Source of the DNA: Isoetes taiwanensis
Taxonomy: Eukaryota > Streptophyta > Lycopodiopsida > Isoetales > Isoetaceae
Reading direction: 5' to 3'
DNA: 64,000 nt
Assembly (NCBI GenBank): GCA_021234155.1
Contig: JAJEKV010000005.1
Span: 11,637,234-11,701,233, forward strand
Below are positions 10,088 through 22,309 of the stretch, one piece after another. Each line of letters opens with the position of its first letter. Within the stretch, counting starts at the first letter, position 1. Both the position numbers and the translations under genes were made by a program. The notes under the pieces were generated by a model. It had not been told where the DNA came from. It did not search any database and saw only the letters and a list, made by a program, of their open reading frames with translations.

Positions 10088-11210
10088 GGACCAGCATCTA
10101 TGCATCAAAACCTTTGTTTCATTTATATTTCCTTTAAGGAAAAGTTCCAGGCTATTGTGATCCCATTAGAGTTTGGAAGACATTTGACCAAGATTGGAAG
10201 GCATTGGGGATCCCCTATTATGGCCTAGTCTTTTCCTTGAGGTAAAACACCTTTCTAGACATATTCCCATTTGTTTAACATTTTCCCTTTGATTTGAAGA
10301 CCAGGCAAAGGCTATAGCAAGTTTATCAAGGAGCCACAAGGCATTTTACCAAAGCTCAACCTTATGAAGCTTGCTTGAGTTGCATTAGTGGTTTGAAGTC
10401 ACACACATGAGGATGCCATTTTGGAAGTGAAGTTTGCTCTTGTTCTAGCCCTGAAGATTGGAAGACCCTTATAGAAGTTTGGAAGACCTTAGGCTTTGAG
10501 CAAACTTATTTTCACTATGAGGTATGATTTGAGCTTTAGAAACAATTTGAGATGAGATCAAGTGCTACAGAGGTACCCATCTCTTCTTCATTCTATTCAT
10601 CTTATATCCACCTTTTTATATCCCAAGAGCCTTCAAAAACTTTTCTTTCACCATTTTTTCCACTTTTGAGACCTTTTCTCATCGTTCCACTACCCATTTT
10701 TTATTGGTTCCACCTTCATTTGAGAATTACCCCCTAATGATCTTGAAAAACTTCAAAGGCAAGAAAACTCTATTTTCATCCTCATTTCATCTTCCTAAAC
10801 CCTATTATAGCCTATTTACACCTTTTCCCCATCTTTTTCCCATGATTTTTTCACTATCCCTATGATGCAGTATTCATTGACCATGGGTCAAAAGGGACAA
10901 AAATTCAAATGTTTCAGTTTGACTTAAAATCTCCCTAGATGGAAAGCTTGGCAAAAAAGAGCTAATTTGGTCTTTTAAAATTCGAAAAAAACCCTTGGGA
11001 AGGCCTTCAAATTTGGATTCTTGGGATGCGTGCCATAAAAATAAAAAACCTATTCTAGCCTATCTACCCTATCTATTTCTACATCGTTCCAGGTCACCCC
11101 CCCATTTTCATTCTCATTTCCACGTGGCAGCAGGGCGTGGGGGCCAGACACGGGCTGGTTGTCCCCTCTGCGTGGCACGCAAAGTTAATAGCTGAGTCAA
11201 CATTATTCCT

Positions 11211-11216
11211 TATATA
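11211..11216 (+). promoter_or_regulatory. candidate TATA box of the gypsy 3' LTR
   Basis: TATATA occurs in an otherwise GC-richer setting (CATTATTCCTTATATACGGG) and is followed by a CCGAATC-containing stretch. This is the arrangement of a plant LTR promoter. It is a weak single-motif call. Confidence 0.3.
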
Positions 11217-12570
11217 CGGGGAGCCTCCGAATCTTTTCTACCGTGGATATATCACGCTTGAAATTTTTTTCGACGAACACTAGAAAATAAGGGAAGTCGC
11301 TAAATCCGGCCAATTCGTGCCTAAATCTGATTGAAGCCCGCCAATTTTCACCCGAAACTACCTCCTAAACCTTTTCCGAGACCTTGGGGATCCTCTGTGG
11401 CACTTGATTCGATAGAAATTGCTCAAATTTGGCCTTAAATCACTCGGCCGAGCTAGTTTTTGGGAAGAACAATTCTTAAGCCAAGAATACAGATCAAATC
11501 AGTACGTCCCCTCAGAGATAGACCTCTGTGATCTTGGCGCATTCGATATTTTGATATTATCTTGCTCTGCTCTGTTCAAATTGTGTTCTGTTCTGCTCGG
11601 AATTGAAGATCTACCATGGCGCGACTTGTTTGACATCAAAACGCTTCAACTGCAACTTAAATAATTTCTTCATTTTGCTTCATTGGTAGTCTGAGGCTTT
11701 CTAGGAGCTCAGATTGCTCTGGAATCTGCTCTCAAGCATCATTATTTGGGTAATACCTTTTAATACTATTGGACTTTTCTGTATTATCTTGCTATAATAT
11801 ACATTCTTTGCCTGGAAAATTATTGTCATCATTATTCATTTATCTTGTAAAATCTTGCATTGTTTGAGTTAAAAAACCAAAATACAAAGCCAAAATATTT
11901 ACTTCAAGTTATATCCCATTTAAATAGTTATATTTCTTCATAACTGTTACAGATTTTGCCTTTTTCTTGAGGCTTTGGCTATTTACAGAAAAACTAAAAC
12001 ATCTTTTTGCTATTTAAACCTTATGCACGTGATCTAGAGGCCATTCTGAAGTTGTCTGCACAAATCCCAACCAAAGATTCCTTATCAAACTCCATCTGCA
12101 AATTTTGGCTCTCTGTTTTGGCATTGGCCAACTTTTTGACCCGACTTTGACCTCGGTTTTCTTGACCTTCCTTCATCCAAATCAAGCCAAATTTTCACCA
12201 AGAGTTTCCTCTGCTTGTCGACCATCTATACCACCAACCAGATCTCGAAAATCTCAAAAGGTGTGTCTACTAGGTCAGTTTTTGCTCTGACAGTTTTTTC
12301 AGTTTCAGGGACTCTAGTGATTTTGAAAAAACCAGCATTCCAAAATGACTTTTCTCGCTTCATATGTTAAGGATTGATCACCCTAAGTGATCTGGAGGTC
12401 CTAACCATTTTGTTGAGTTTCCTTGAGGTTAGACTAAAATTCCAGGTTTTAGGCTAACACCATAGTTCTGGACATATATCTTATCCTAGCCATGAAAATA
12501 TGGTTCAAAAATTGTAACAAACATCCTGAAATTAATTGCAGACTATGCTTTGCTTGGCTTATTAGAGTTG

Positions 12571-12830
12571 AAAGAATGTCATATGTCATAATTCAAGTCT
12601 GACATAATATATAATAGTGACATATATGACATATTCATATGTCATATATAACACATGTCTCAAATGTCATAAGTCAGACCTAACGACACCACTACTAATA
12701 ATAATATATGTAGTTTTGTAATGACATATATGACATATATACGTCTCAGATATGTCATAAGTATATGTCATATAATGACAATGACAGATATAACATATGC
12801 ATATTTGATATTAGAAACGACAATGATGGG
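12571..12830. repeat. ATGACATAT / ATATGTCAT palindrome-rich block
   Basis: The stretch is packed with ATGACATAT and its reverse complement (e.g. GTGACATATATGACATATTC, CATATGTCATATATAAC, TAATGACATATATGACATAT). A shorter version recurs at the head of most array units (16,237; 17,878; 19,487; 23,472; 28,673; 35,839; 37,372). It marks the left end of the tandem array. The ORF crossing it is a by-product of the repeat. Confidence 0.7.
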
Positions 12831-13007
12831 CATAAGCGGAGAACCTGTAAATGGATATATCGTAGTAATGAAGAAAAGAGCACTAAGGATGCAAGAAACT
12901 CCATTGTTAAAGAATTCAGCATCCTATCTAATCTTCGCCATTCCCCGTTTTTCTTTTTCTTTTTTTGTCTTTCAATTTTCCCCTTTCTCTTTTTCCCATT
13001 TTCCCCA

Positions 13008-14898
13008 CACTATCCGGCCAATTACCGGACGATCATGGTCAGTTCAGTATTTTCCAAACTGTTGGATGGCATTCTCGAGCAGTAGTTGACCCGCTGGGCA
13101 GAGGCAGCAGATGTGCGAGCCCTCACACAAGCAGGCTTTAGACCCCGCCACTCAACGATTGACTATATCTTTACATCAAGCGGCATCGATTGAAGACAAA
13201 GTAGGAACCATCGGCCGAGGACTTGTATTGCTTGCTTTGTGGACTTCGCGAAGGCTTTTCGATCTGGTCCCCTGAAAAGCTATGGGCTGGATCTGCGTCA
13301 ATCACCGCCGCCGCCGTCGCGAATGCCATATACTGGTTGTATGAGAGTTGTTTTGGCGGGATGCGGTGGCGACGCCAAGCATTCACCAGTAGTATCGGGG
13401 TCCAGCCGGGTTGCCCCTCTCACCAACACTTTTGGCCTCTACATTGATCGGTTAGAGCCCCGGCTTCTCGAGCATGGGGGATGGTATCGACTTTTGCACC
13501 GGGTCATCCGCCACTCATCTATCGCGGGCGATGTTGACCTTCCGCCCACACCCCGAAGCTATGCGGTCTCATCCGGATGCCCTAGACACATTCGTGTCGG
13601 GCTACAAACATCGCGGCGTGAATCCGCCAAGACCGGTGGTTCTCATATCCTCTTCACACCACCCCACGATCCTCGCACTCACACATACGGGGATACTGTG
13701 GAGGTCACGCCCACCTACAGTACCTAGGGGTGGAGTTCCCCTCCTCGCTGTTGGGAGGCGCGCCTATCCGCTAAGGTGATAGCAGCCGAAAGCTTTATGC
13801 CATGCGAACAACAATCACGCGAGCTCTATGATTGGGGCCATCGGTCACATCCGTCTCGGGCACCGACGAGCCCGTCCTTCATGCGGGTCGAGGTTTGGGG
13901 CCCGGTGGATCTCTTTTTACGACTGGAATGACTTGGAGCGCGAAGGCATTTTTGGCATGGGCACTTGGGGTGAAACCTTCAAATTTCTATCGGTTCTGGC
14001 TGCCCGGAAAACGGATTCTTGCCGCTTCGGCAGCCCCTGATAGACACATCGCCTATTTTGTAAAGTGGTTACTATGGGTGATGCTCGGCTCCTTTTGGCT
14101 TACTGTTGTGGCAATGGGCGGCTCGTGGGGCTGTTGGAGAGGTAAGAGAGATCGCTGGTTCGCCAGATGGAACGCGGCAGAGCACAGGTGCGTCTGCAGG
14201 TGGACCTGAGGCCGATCGTGACGGCCTAGGGGAGTACGGGCGCTTGCTTTCTTGGCAAGCTCACGGGACCCCGGCTCTAAGCGGTCAAAGCGGCCCATTA
14301 CAAAAGAGCACATCAACCCGTGTTAGCCGGGGTCCGGCGACTCTACACGCATTCCCAGCTCCCCACGAAAAGCGGACTCATTGCCTCCATTCGCCGTGCC
14401 CACCATCTTCACATCGAGGCGGGCGGTGGGATTGGGGAGCCCGCCGGACAAAGCTCGATTGAGTCTTGTCAAGCGGGTGCCATTGAGGATGAGTCTCACA
14501 CTTTCGAGTTGCCCAAATTTAGTCCCGATCCGGGGCGGATCACGGCTCCTTAATGCGGCGGACTTGCCCTACATTTGATGATGAACGGCGTCGATCGTGC
14601 CGGGGATTCGTACATTCGGAGGTATTGGACTGCAGGCTCACCTTTGCCCCCGCTTTGGGCGCGTTGATTAGGCACTTCTGGTCACGGTGCATGAGTGTAT
14701 ATATTTGTGTGTTTTTGCATTTTATATATTAGCACAGTTTGTCAGCAGACTGATTGCTGCCACAATTTTTCCCTCGAAAACCCTTCGGGGTGGGGGTTTT
14801 TTAATCCGGGTAGTAATCCGCTTGCTGCGCTTTTGTATTGGGTCCCATAGACCGATTGGTCTCCGTGGACGATAAAAATACCTTCCTTCCTTCCTTCC
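13008..14898 (+). mobile_element. 5'-truncated L1-like LINE fragment inserted in the first array unit
   Basis: Comparison with the next unit (TTCCCATTTTCCCC|TTCTTTTATTTTTCG) shows extra sequence here. It reads, across several frames, as the 3' two-thirds of a LINE ORF2: NYRTIMVSSVFSKLLD, QAGFRPRHSTIDYIF (~13,127), CFVDFAKAF (~13,230), FGLYIDRLEPRL (~13,430), YLGVEF (~13,720) and C-terminal IEDESHT (~14,485). It ends with AAAATA and a CCTT repeat tail. It is related to, but clearly distinct from, the LINE at 657-5213, and is more GC-rich than the array around it. It has many frameshifts and is inactive. The short open frames across it are fragments of this one ORF. Confidence 0.75.
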
Positions 14899-15120
14899 TT
14901 CTTTTATTTTTCGTTTTTCCCTTCACTTTTTTTCTCTTTCCCCCCTTTCTTCTTCCATTTTTACCTTTTTCCTCTCTCTCCCCTCCCCTTTTTCTGTTTG
15001 TCGGAGTAACACCCCCTCCCCTCGCCGTTACCCATCATTTTCTTCTTCGTGTGTGTGGGGGTTCTAATCAGGAATTCGAAACTTCTTGTCTGGTGGCCAT
15101 AACGGGCGACGGTAACTTAA

Positions 15121-15969
15121 ATGATCCCAAAATTCTCCAACTCCGGTCCAGTCTGGTTGTTCCTTTATGTGACCCTCCGGTCTGAATGTGACCCAAGTCC
15201 GGTCTGGTTTCTACTTTATGTCACCCAACTCCGGTCTGGTTGCTTCTTTATAACAACATTGGAAACCCAGTTTTTTCTCCACTTTTTTTCCAACGCTTGT
15301 TACAATGTCAAGCCCAAGCCAAAGAACCCAGAAGTATGTTATTTTCCTTTGCCTTTATTTTGTCAAAACTCTTACTCTATTCTATTTGCCCTGTGATTCA
15401 GCCAGAAGAACAAGATCAGCAACATGAGAAGCTTGGTGGTGAAGCTACTTCTTTAATGTTAGAATCTTTTTTTTCTTCTCTTTTTTTCTCTTTTTTCTGT
15501 TAACATGCTATTAACTTCCTCTGATTCTGATGTGAACAGCCCCAGGTCCATGTGACTGTGGTTATTTTCGACGCATTAGACATCGAAGATCATTGGGCTA
15601 TTTGGTTGTATGCTCCAATTGATAATACCTCTGTCATCCTTCAAGTAGCGAAAGGTATCCTTGAAGTAGCAGAAGGTAGAGTTAAAAGGGGGTATTACGT
15701 TGACGATCCCCTCTATAAATCACCGCTGCGATCAACACGGCTCAAGGATAGAATCCTTTGTGGGCACATTAACTTCGAGGACTGCGAGAACACGATCCAA
15801 ATGATACAAAAAACCCCAGTTGACAACGAAAGTTCGAGGTGGAACTGCCAATATTGGGTCATGGAAGCCCGTTATTAATAGGGAGGGACTTCTACAGGCT
15901 GAAGCAGGAGATGTGTTTGAGGATCTGCGGGGGAGAGTCCAAAACTGGCAGAACTGCCACCACTACTAA
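15121..15969 (+). CDS. array gene copy 1: small HWAIW/NCQ protein, tentative three-exon model
   Basis: Tentative exons are 15121-15333, 15402-15446 and 15540-15969. Intron 1 is 68 bases, GTATGT to CAG. Intron 2 ends in a pyrimidine-rich tract and AACAG, but here its donor (GTAAGC in copy 2) is deleted. Exons join in phase 0. The core reads VVIFDALDIEDHWAIWLY, then ILQVAKGILEVAEGRV, then SSRWNCQYWVMEA. A one-base excess at GAAGCCCGTT (~15,868) shifts the frame and gives a stop at 15876; copies near 32,950 and 37,060 lack it and read on into INREGLLQ. The corrected end is TAA 15967. A His in HWA plus Cys in NCQ recalls permuted papain-like proteins (LRAT, NlpC/P60). Similar wording occurs in small uncharacterised fungal proteins. 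The first exon overlaps sub-repeats and is the weakest part. Confidence 0.45.
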
Positions 15970-16759
15970 ATTGCTTTGCTGTTTTCGAGGGTTTATTGCT
16001 TACTTCTGATTTAGGGTTTTTTCCCAATATGGGTTTTTCGATAATGTATGTTCTTTTTTCTATGGTAGAGAAAATATGGGTTTTTCCAAATGCTTAATTA
16101 TGATGTGGGTTCCTTTTTATATAGTAAATTTCTTCTCTGGATGCTTAATTCTGCTGTGGGTTCTTTTCTGGGCATGACTGCCAGACTTAATAGTTTATAA
16201 ATCAGATCTTAAATGTTTATCCTCACCTGAATCTAGTAGTTTTGTAATGACATATATGACATATATACGTCTCACATATGTCATAAGTATATGTCCCATA
16301 ATGATGACAGATATAACATATGCATATTTGATATTAGAAATGACAATGATGGGCATAAGTTGAGAACCTGTAAATTGATACATATATCGTAGTAATGAAG
16401 AAAAGAACACTAAGAATGCAAAGGTACTCCATTGTTAAAGAATTCAGCATCCTATCTAATCTTTGCCATTCCTCGTTTTCCTTTTTCTTTTTTTGCCTTT
16501 AAATTTTCCCCTTTCTCTTTTTCCCATTTTCCCCTTCTTTTATTTTTCGTTTTTCCCTTCACTTTTTTTCTCTTTCCCCCCTTTCTTCTTCCATTTTTAC
16601 CTTTTTCCTCTCTCTCCCCTCCCCTTTTTTCGTTTTGTCTCCGAGTAACACCCTCCCTCGCCAAGCTACTCCATCATTTTCTTCTTCGTGTGTGTGGGGT
16701 TCTAATCAGAATTCAAACTTCTTGTCCGTGGCCATAATCGGGCGACTTCCGAAATTTAA

Positions 16760-17620
16760 ATGATCCCAAAATTCTCCAACTCCGGTCCAGTCTGGTTGTT
16801 CCTTTATGTGACCCTCCGGTCTGAATGTGACCCAAGTTCGGTCTGGTTTCTACTTTATGTGACCCAACTCCGGTCTGGTTGCTTCTTTATAACAACATTG
16901 GAAACCCAGTTTTTTCTCCACTTTTTTTCCAACGCTTGTTACAATGTCAAGCCCAAAGAACCCAGAAGTATGTTATTTTCCTTTGCCTTTATTTTGTCAA
17001 AACTCTTACTCTATTCTATTTGCCCTGTGATTCAGCCAGAAGAACAAGATCAACAACATGAGAAGCTTGGTGGTGAAGCTAACGTAAGCTTCAAAGGCTT
17101 CTTTAATGTTAGAATCTTTTTTTTCTTCTCCTTTTTTCTCTTTTTTCTGTTAACATGCTATTAACTTCCTCTGATTCTGATGTGAACAAAATCCGTGTCC
17201 ATGTGATCGCGGGTTATTTTCGACGCATTAGACATCGAAGATCATTGGGCTATTTGGTTGTATGCTCCAATTGATAATACCTATGTCATCCTTCAAGTAG
17301 CGAAAGGTATCCTTGAAGTAGCAGAAGGTAGAGTTAAAAGGGGGTATTACGTTGACGATCCCCTCTATAAATCACCGCTGCGATCAACACGGCTCAAGGA
17401 TAGAATCCTTTGTGGGCACATTAACTTCGAGGACTGCGAGAACACGATCCAAATGATACAAAAAACTCCAGTTGACAACGAAAGTTCGAGGTGGAACTGC
17501 CAATATTGGGTCATGGAAGCCCGTTATTAATAGGGAGGGACTTCTACAGGCTGAAGCAGGAGATGTGTTTGAGGATCTGCGGGGGAGAGTCCAAACCGGC
17601 GTAACTCCACCACTACTAAA
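16760..17620 (+). CDS. array gene copy 2
   Basis: This is nearly identical to copy 1. Intron 1 (16968-17035, 68 bases) and the intron 2 donor GTAAGC (17084) are intact, making this the best copy for the exon 2/intron 2 border. Exon 2 (17036-17083) encodes 16 residues beginning PEEQDQQ. A 5-base deletion near the end of exon 1 changes its phase, and the intron 2 acceptor CAG reads CAA here. The main exon carries DHWAIWLY and NCQYWVMEA and the same extra base before INREGLL, where the next frame continues to DVFEDLRGRVQ. The tail after RVQ differs from copy 1 at a CTG and a CAG (AACTGGCAG versus AACCGGCG). Whether it is a functional gene cannot be decided here. Confidence 0.4.
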
Positions 17621-18385
17621 TTGCTTTGTTGCTTTTGAGGGTTTATTGCTTACTGATTTAGGGTTTTTCCCAATATGGGTTTTTCGATAATGTATGTTCT
17701 TTTTCTATGGTAGAGAAAAATATGGGTTTTTCCAAATGCTTATTATGATGTGGGTTCCTTTTTATATAGTAAATTTCTTCTCCTCGATGCTTAATTTCGT
17801 TGGGTTCTTTTCTCGGCATGACCGCTGGACTTAATAGTTTATAAATCGATCTTAAATGTTTATCCTCACCAATCTAGTAGTTTTGTAATGACATATATGA
17901 CATATATATACGCCTCACATATGTCATAAGTATATGTCCCATAATGATGACGATATAACATATGCATATTTGATATTAGAAATGACAATGATGGGCATAA
18001 GTTGAGAACCCAGAAATTGATACATATATCGTAGTAATGAAGAAAAGAACACTAAGAATGCAAAGGTACTCCATTGTTAAAGAATTCAAAGATCCCATCT
18101 AATCTTTGCCATTCCTCGCTTTTCCTTTTTCTTTTTTTGCCTTTAAATTTTCCCCTTTCTTTTTCCCATTTTCCCTTCTTTTTATTTTTCGCTTTTCCCT
18201 TCACTTTTTTCTCTTTCCCCTTTCTTCTTCCATTTTTACCTTTTTCCTCTCCCTCCCCCTTTTCCTCGTTTTGTCTGAGTAACACCCCCCTCCCAGTTAC
18301 CCATCATTTTCTTCTTCGTGTGTGTGGGGTTCTAATCGTGAATTCAAACTTCTTGTCCGTGGCCATAACGGCGACGGTAACTTAA

Positions 18386-19230
18386 ATGATCCCAAAATTC
18401 TCCAACTCCGGCCCAAATCACGTTGTTCCTTTATGTGACCCTCCTGGGCTCAATGTGACCCAAGTCCGGTCTGTTTCTACTTTATGTCACCCAACTCCGG
18501 CACTGTTGTTTTTTATAACAACATTGAAACCCAGCTTTTTCCACTTTTTTTCCAACGCTTGTTACAATGTCAAGCCCAAGCCAAAGAACCCAGAAGTATG
18601 TTATTTTCCTTTGCCTTTATTTTGTCAAAACTCTTACTCTATTCTATTTGCCCTGTGATTCAGCCAGAAGAACAAGATCAGCAACATGAGAAGCTTGGTG
18701 GTGAAGCTACTTCTTTAATGTTAGAATCTTTTTTTTCTTCTCTTTTTTTCTCTTTTTTCTGTTAACATGCTATTAACTTCCTCTCGATTCTCGATGTGAA
18801 TGGCCCGTGTCCATGTGGATCGTGGTTATTTTCGACGCATTAGACATCGAAGATCATTGGGCTATTTGGTTGTATGCTCCAATTGATAATACCTCTGTCA
18901 TCCTTCAAGTAGCGAAAGGTATCCTTGAAGTAGCAGAAGGTAGAGTTAAAACGGGGTATTACGTTGACGATCCCCTCTATAAATCACCGCTGCGATCAAC
19001 ACGGCTCAAGGATAGAATCCTTTGTGGGCACATTAACTTCGAGGACTGCGAGAACACGATCCAAATGATACAAAAAACCCCAGTTGACAAAAGTTCGAGG
19101 TGGAACTGCCAATATTGGGTCATGGAAGCCCGTTATTAATAGGGAGGGAGTTCTACAGTCGGGCAGAGATGTGTTTGAGGATCTCATGGGAGAGTCCAAA
19201 ATCGCGCGAATCGCCACCACTACTAAATTG
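18386..19230 (+). CDS. array gene copy 3
   Basis: Same architecture as copies 1 and 2. Putative exon 1 is 18386-18595 (70 residues, phase preserved) and intron 1 is 18596-18663 (68 bases again). As in copy 1 the second donor is missing. The core open frame runs to 19139 with DHWAIWLY and NCQYWVMEA, then the recurrent one-base shift. The region before the core reads GTGGATCGTGG where copy 1 has GTGACTGTGG, a CTG-centred difference that changes frame. Exon 1 differs more than the rest (GPNHVVPLCD versus GPVWLFLYVT), so exon 1 coding is doubtful. Confidence 0.4.
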
Positions 19231-19999
19231 CTTTGCTGTTTTCGAGGGTTTATTGCTTACTTCTGATTTAGGGTTTTTTCCCAATATGGGTTTTTCGATA
19301 ATGTATGTTCTTTTTTCTATGGTAAAGAAAATATGGGTTTTTCCAAATGCTTAATTCTGATGTGGGTTTCTTTTTATATAGTAAATTTCTTCTCCGATGC
19401 TTAATTTCGTGTGGTTCTTTTCTCGGCATGACCGCCAACTTAATAGTTTATAAATCGATCTTAAATGTTTATCCTCACCAATCTAGTAGTTTTGTAATGA
19501 CATATATGACATATATATCGCCTCACATATGTCATAAGTATATGTCCCATAATGATGATATATAACATATGCATATTTGATATTAGAAATGACAATGATG
19601 GGCATAAGTTGAGAACCCGTGAATTGATACATATATCGTAGTAATGAAGAAAAGAACACTAAGAATGCAAAGGTACTCCATTGTTAAAGAATTCAAAGAT
19701 CCTATCTAATCTTTGCCATTCCTCGCTTTTCCTTTTTTCTTTTTTTGCCTTTAAATTTTCCCCTTTCTTTTTCCCATTTTCCCCTTTTTTTTTTTCGTTT
19801 TTCCCTTCACTTTTTTTTTTTCTCTTTCCCCCTTTCTTCTTCCATTTTTACCTTTTTCCTCTCCCCCCCCTTTTTTTCGTTTTTGTTGAGTAACACCCCC
19901 CTCGACGCTACCCATCATTTTCTTCTTCGTGTGTGGGGGTTCTAATCAGAATTAAACTTTTGTCCGGTGGCCATAACGGGCGACGGTAGAATTTAAATG

Positions 20000-20860
20000 A
20001 TCCCAAAATTCTCCAACTCCGGCCCAAATGGTTGTTCCTTTATGTGACCTCCCTGGCCTCGAATGTGACCTAAGTCCCACCTGTTTCTACTTTATGTCAC
20101 CTAACTCCGGCCTCTGTTGTTTTTTATAACAACATTGAAACCCGCTTTTTCTCCACTTTTTTTTCCAACGCTTGTTACAATGTCAAGCCCAAGCCAAAGA
20201 ACCCGTATATATTTATTTTCCTTTGCCTTTTTTGTTATTTTCCTTTGCCTTTATTTTGTCAAAACTCTTACTCTATTCTATTTGCCCCATGATTCAAAAT
20301 TTTTAAGAACAAGATCGAAGAACATGAGAAGCTTGGTGGTGAAGCTACTTTAATGTTAGAATCTTTTTTTTTTCTTTTTTTTTCTTTTTTTCGTTAACAT
20401 GCTATTAACTTCCTCTCGATTCTCGATGTGAAATGTTCCGTGTCCATGTGGATCATGGTTATTTTCGACGATTAGACATCAAGATCATTGGGCTATTTGG
20501 TTGTATGCTCCAATTGATAATACCTCCTCATCCTTCAAGTAGCTTAAAGGTATCCTTGAAGTAGCGGAAGGTAGAGTTAAAAATGGGGTATTACGCTGAC
20601 GATCCCTCTATAAATCACCACAAGGATCAACACTACCAAGGATAGAATCCTTTGTGGGCACATTAACTTCGAGGACCGCGAGAACACGATCCAAATGATA
20701 CAAAAAAAATCCCAGCTTGACAAAAGTTTAGGTGGAACCGGTAATTTGAGATCCCATTAATGTTCTACATTAAGGATGCTTGTGTGTTTGAGGATCACAT
20801 CTGAGAGTTTTTAAACCGGCCGCCACCATAAATTGAAGAGCTTGTTTTGAGGGTTTTTTA
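20000..20860 (+). pseudogene. array gene copy 4, degraded
   Basis: The unit is recognised by AACTCCGGCC..., the CTTTATTTTGTCAAAACTC intron segment, GATCATTGGGCTATTTGG (HWAIW core) and GGACCGCGAGAACACGATC. Short insertions and losses break every frame, e.g. GTAGCTTAAAGGTATCC and AAAAAAAATCCCAGC. Beyond ~20,720 even the NCQYW segment is lost. Confidence 0.6.
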
Positions 20861-21080
20861 TTTACAAGATATGTGGTTTTTTCCAATATGGGTTTTTCGC
20901 ATAATGTATGTTCTTTTTCTATGGTAGAGAAAATATTTTTTCTAAAACTTTTTATGAAAAACTTCCTTTTTAACACTATTTGTGGCAATGGATTCATCTC
21001 CTCAAGATCTTTCTAATGACACCCCATTGTTATATCTTTTAGGATATAAATATATAAGAAAAGTTTAGCCTCAAAAATCT

Positions 21081-21790
21081 TATTTTTGTAATGACACATA
21101 TGGCTTGTATTGAAATATGTCATCATAACCCATAATGATGACTTATAACATATGCATATTTGATATTAGAAATGACAATGATGCAAAGTTGAAACCTCGA
21201 ATTGATTTATCATGAGTAGAAGAAAAGAACATAAGAAAAAAGGTAAAAAGAATGAAGCATCCCATCTAATCGCATTAATTGCGCCTTTTTCTGTAGAGTT
21301 TCTCATTCTATTGGAGGATTCTTATGGGGACAAAAGGAGATCTCAAATTACCTCTAATCCAAAAGTTTTCGAGGTGGAACCCTCCCAATATTGGGTCATG
21401 GAAGTCTTTATTAATAGGGGGGAGTTCTAATCGGGGATTGAGATGTGTTTGAGGCCATCTCGGGGGAGAGTCCAAAATGATCCCAAAATTCTCCACCACT
21501 ACCAAATTGCTTTGTTCCTTTATGTGACCCTCCGAGGGTTTATTGCTTACTTCTGGTTTAGGGTTTTCCCAATATGGGTTTTTTTATAACAATGTAAACC
21601 AGTTTTTCTTTTTTCTATGGTAGAGAAAATGTGGGTTTTTCCAAATGCTTATTATGATGTGGGTTTGCCTTTTTTATATAGTAAATTTCTTACTCTATGC
21701 TTAATTTGCCTGCGGAGGCCCTTTTTCCACTCGCATGACTTTAAAATTAATAGTTTATAATTATAAGACTTAAATTTTATCCTCCACATC
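21081..21790 (+). repeat. short array unit (710 bases) lacking the gene middle
   Basis: It runs from one ATGACATAT-type head to the next but keeps only the start, the end (TATTGGGTCATGGAAG at ~21,390) and the AT-rich tail. The gene core and most of the leader are missing. Fragments such as GTAATGACACATATGG show decay of the head. It may be a deletion derivative or a poorly resolved stretch of assembly. Confidence 0.6.
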
Positions 21791-22309
21791 TATTAGTTTT
21801 GACATGACATATAAATTAATTTTCCATGGCTTACATATGTCATAAGTATATGTCCCATAATGATGACATGTCTCATAACATATGCATATTTGATATTAGA
21901 AATGACAATGATGGGCATCTTGAGAACCCGAAATTGATACATATATCTAGAGTTTTGAAAAAAAGAACACTAAGAATTCAAAGGTACCCATTGTTAAAGA
22001 ATTCAAAGATCCATCTAATCTTTGCCATTCCTCCATTTTCTTTTTTTTTTTTTTTAAATTTTCCCCTTTCTTTTTTCCCATTTTCCCTTTATTTTTTTTC
22101 GCTTTTCCCAAAACTTTTTTTCTTTTTCCCCTTTTCTTCTTCCCATTTTACCTTTTTCCTCCTCTCCCATGCCGCTTTTTTCGCTTGTTCTCAGTAACAC
22201 CCCCAGAAGCATGGCAAAACGATCATTTTCTTCTTTTTAAAGAAGCAAAAAAAAAGAAAAGAATTCGGAACCAAACTTGTCGAGGCCATAATCGAGCTCC
22301 AAACTCCCC

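Larger units (their letters stand above)
1..12570 (+). mobile_element. Ty3/gypsy LTR retrotransposon, Tat-like, left-truncated by the window
   Basis: The coding order seen is gag (capsid remnant, three zinc knuckles), a LINE insertion, protease, an RNase H of the extra plant type, reverse transcriptase, a decayed gypsy RNase H and integrase. The RT wording YSFLDGFSGFNQI and the protease core LLDGGSS are typical of plant Tat/Ogre-related elements as I know them. The 5' LTR lies outside the window. The 3' LTR cannot be delimited, because no second copy is visible for comparison. It probably lies in about 10.06-12.5 kb, where a TATA-like box is present. Coding integrity is high apart from the LINE insertion and two in-frame stop codons (204-206 and 8006-8008), so the element looks fairly young. 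The right boundary given is the start of the next repeat and is approximate. Confidence 0.75.
9476..12570 (+). other. gypsy 3' non-coding region, probably containing the 3' LTR
   Basis: No coding potential is seen over about 3.1 kb. The first 600 bases are AT-rich 3' UTR-like. A candidate LTR start is TG at 10,066, after the short purine run GAGGAGA. A TATA-like box (TATATA at 11,211) precedes GC-richer sequence that could be the start of R. Polyadenylation-like AT-rich sequence follows from ~11,740. Without the 5' LTR I cannot fix LTR boundaries, so these are suggestions. The stretch 11,000-11,500 is relatively GC-rich and CpG-containing compared with both sides. Confidence 0.4.

Noticed and set aside
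13474..14462. Multiple + strand frames of 70-125 codons
   Set aside because: They are frame pieces of one decayed LINE ORF2, not separate genes.
14838..15185. 115-codon frame, and similar frames at 16,432, 18,074, 19,681, 27,300, 30,400, 33,398 and others
   Set aside because: They are translated pyrimidine-rich blocks (Phe/Leu/Pro/Ser runs) repeated in each unit, without protein-like composition.
21270..21290. GCATTAATTGCG-like string recalling cloning-vector sequence
   Set aside because: Too short to support vector contamination.
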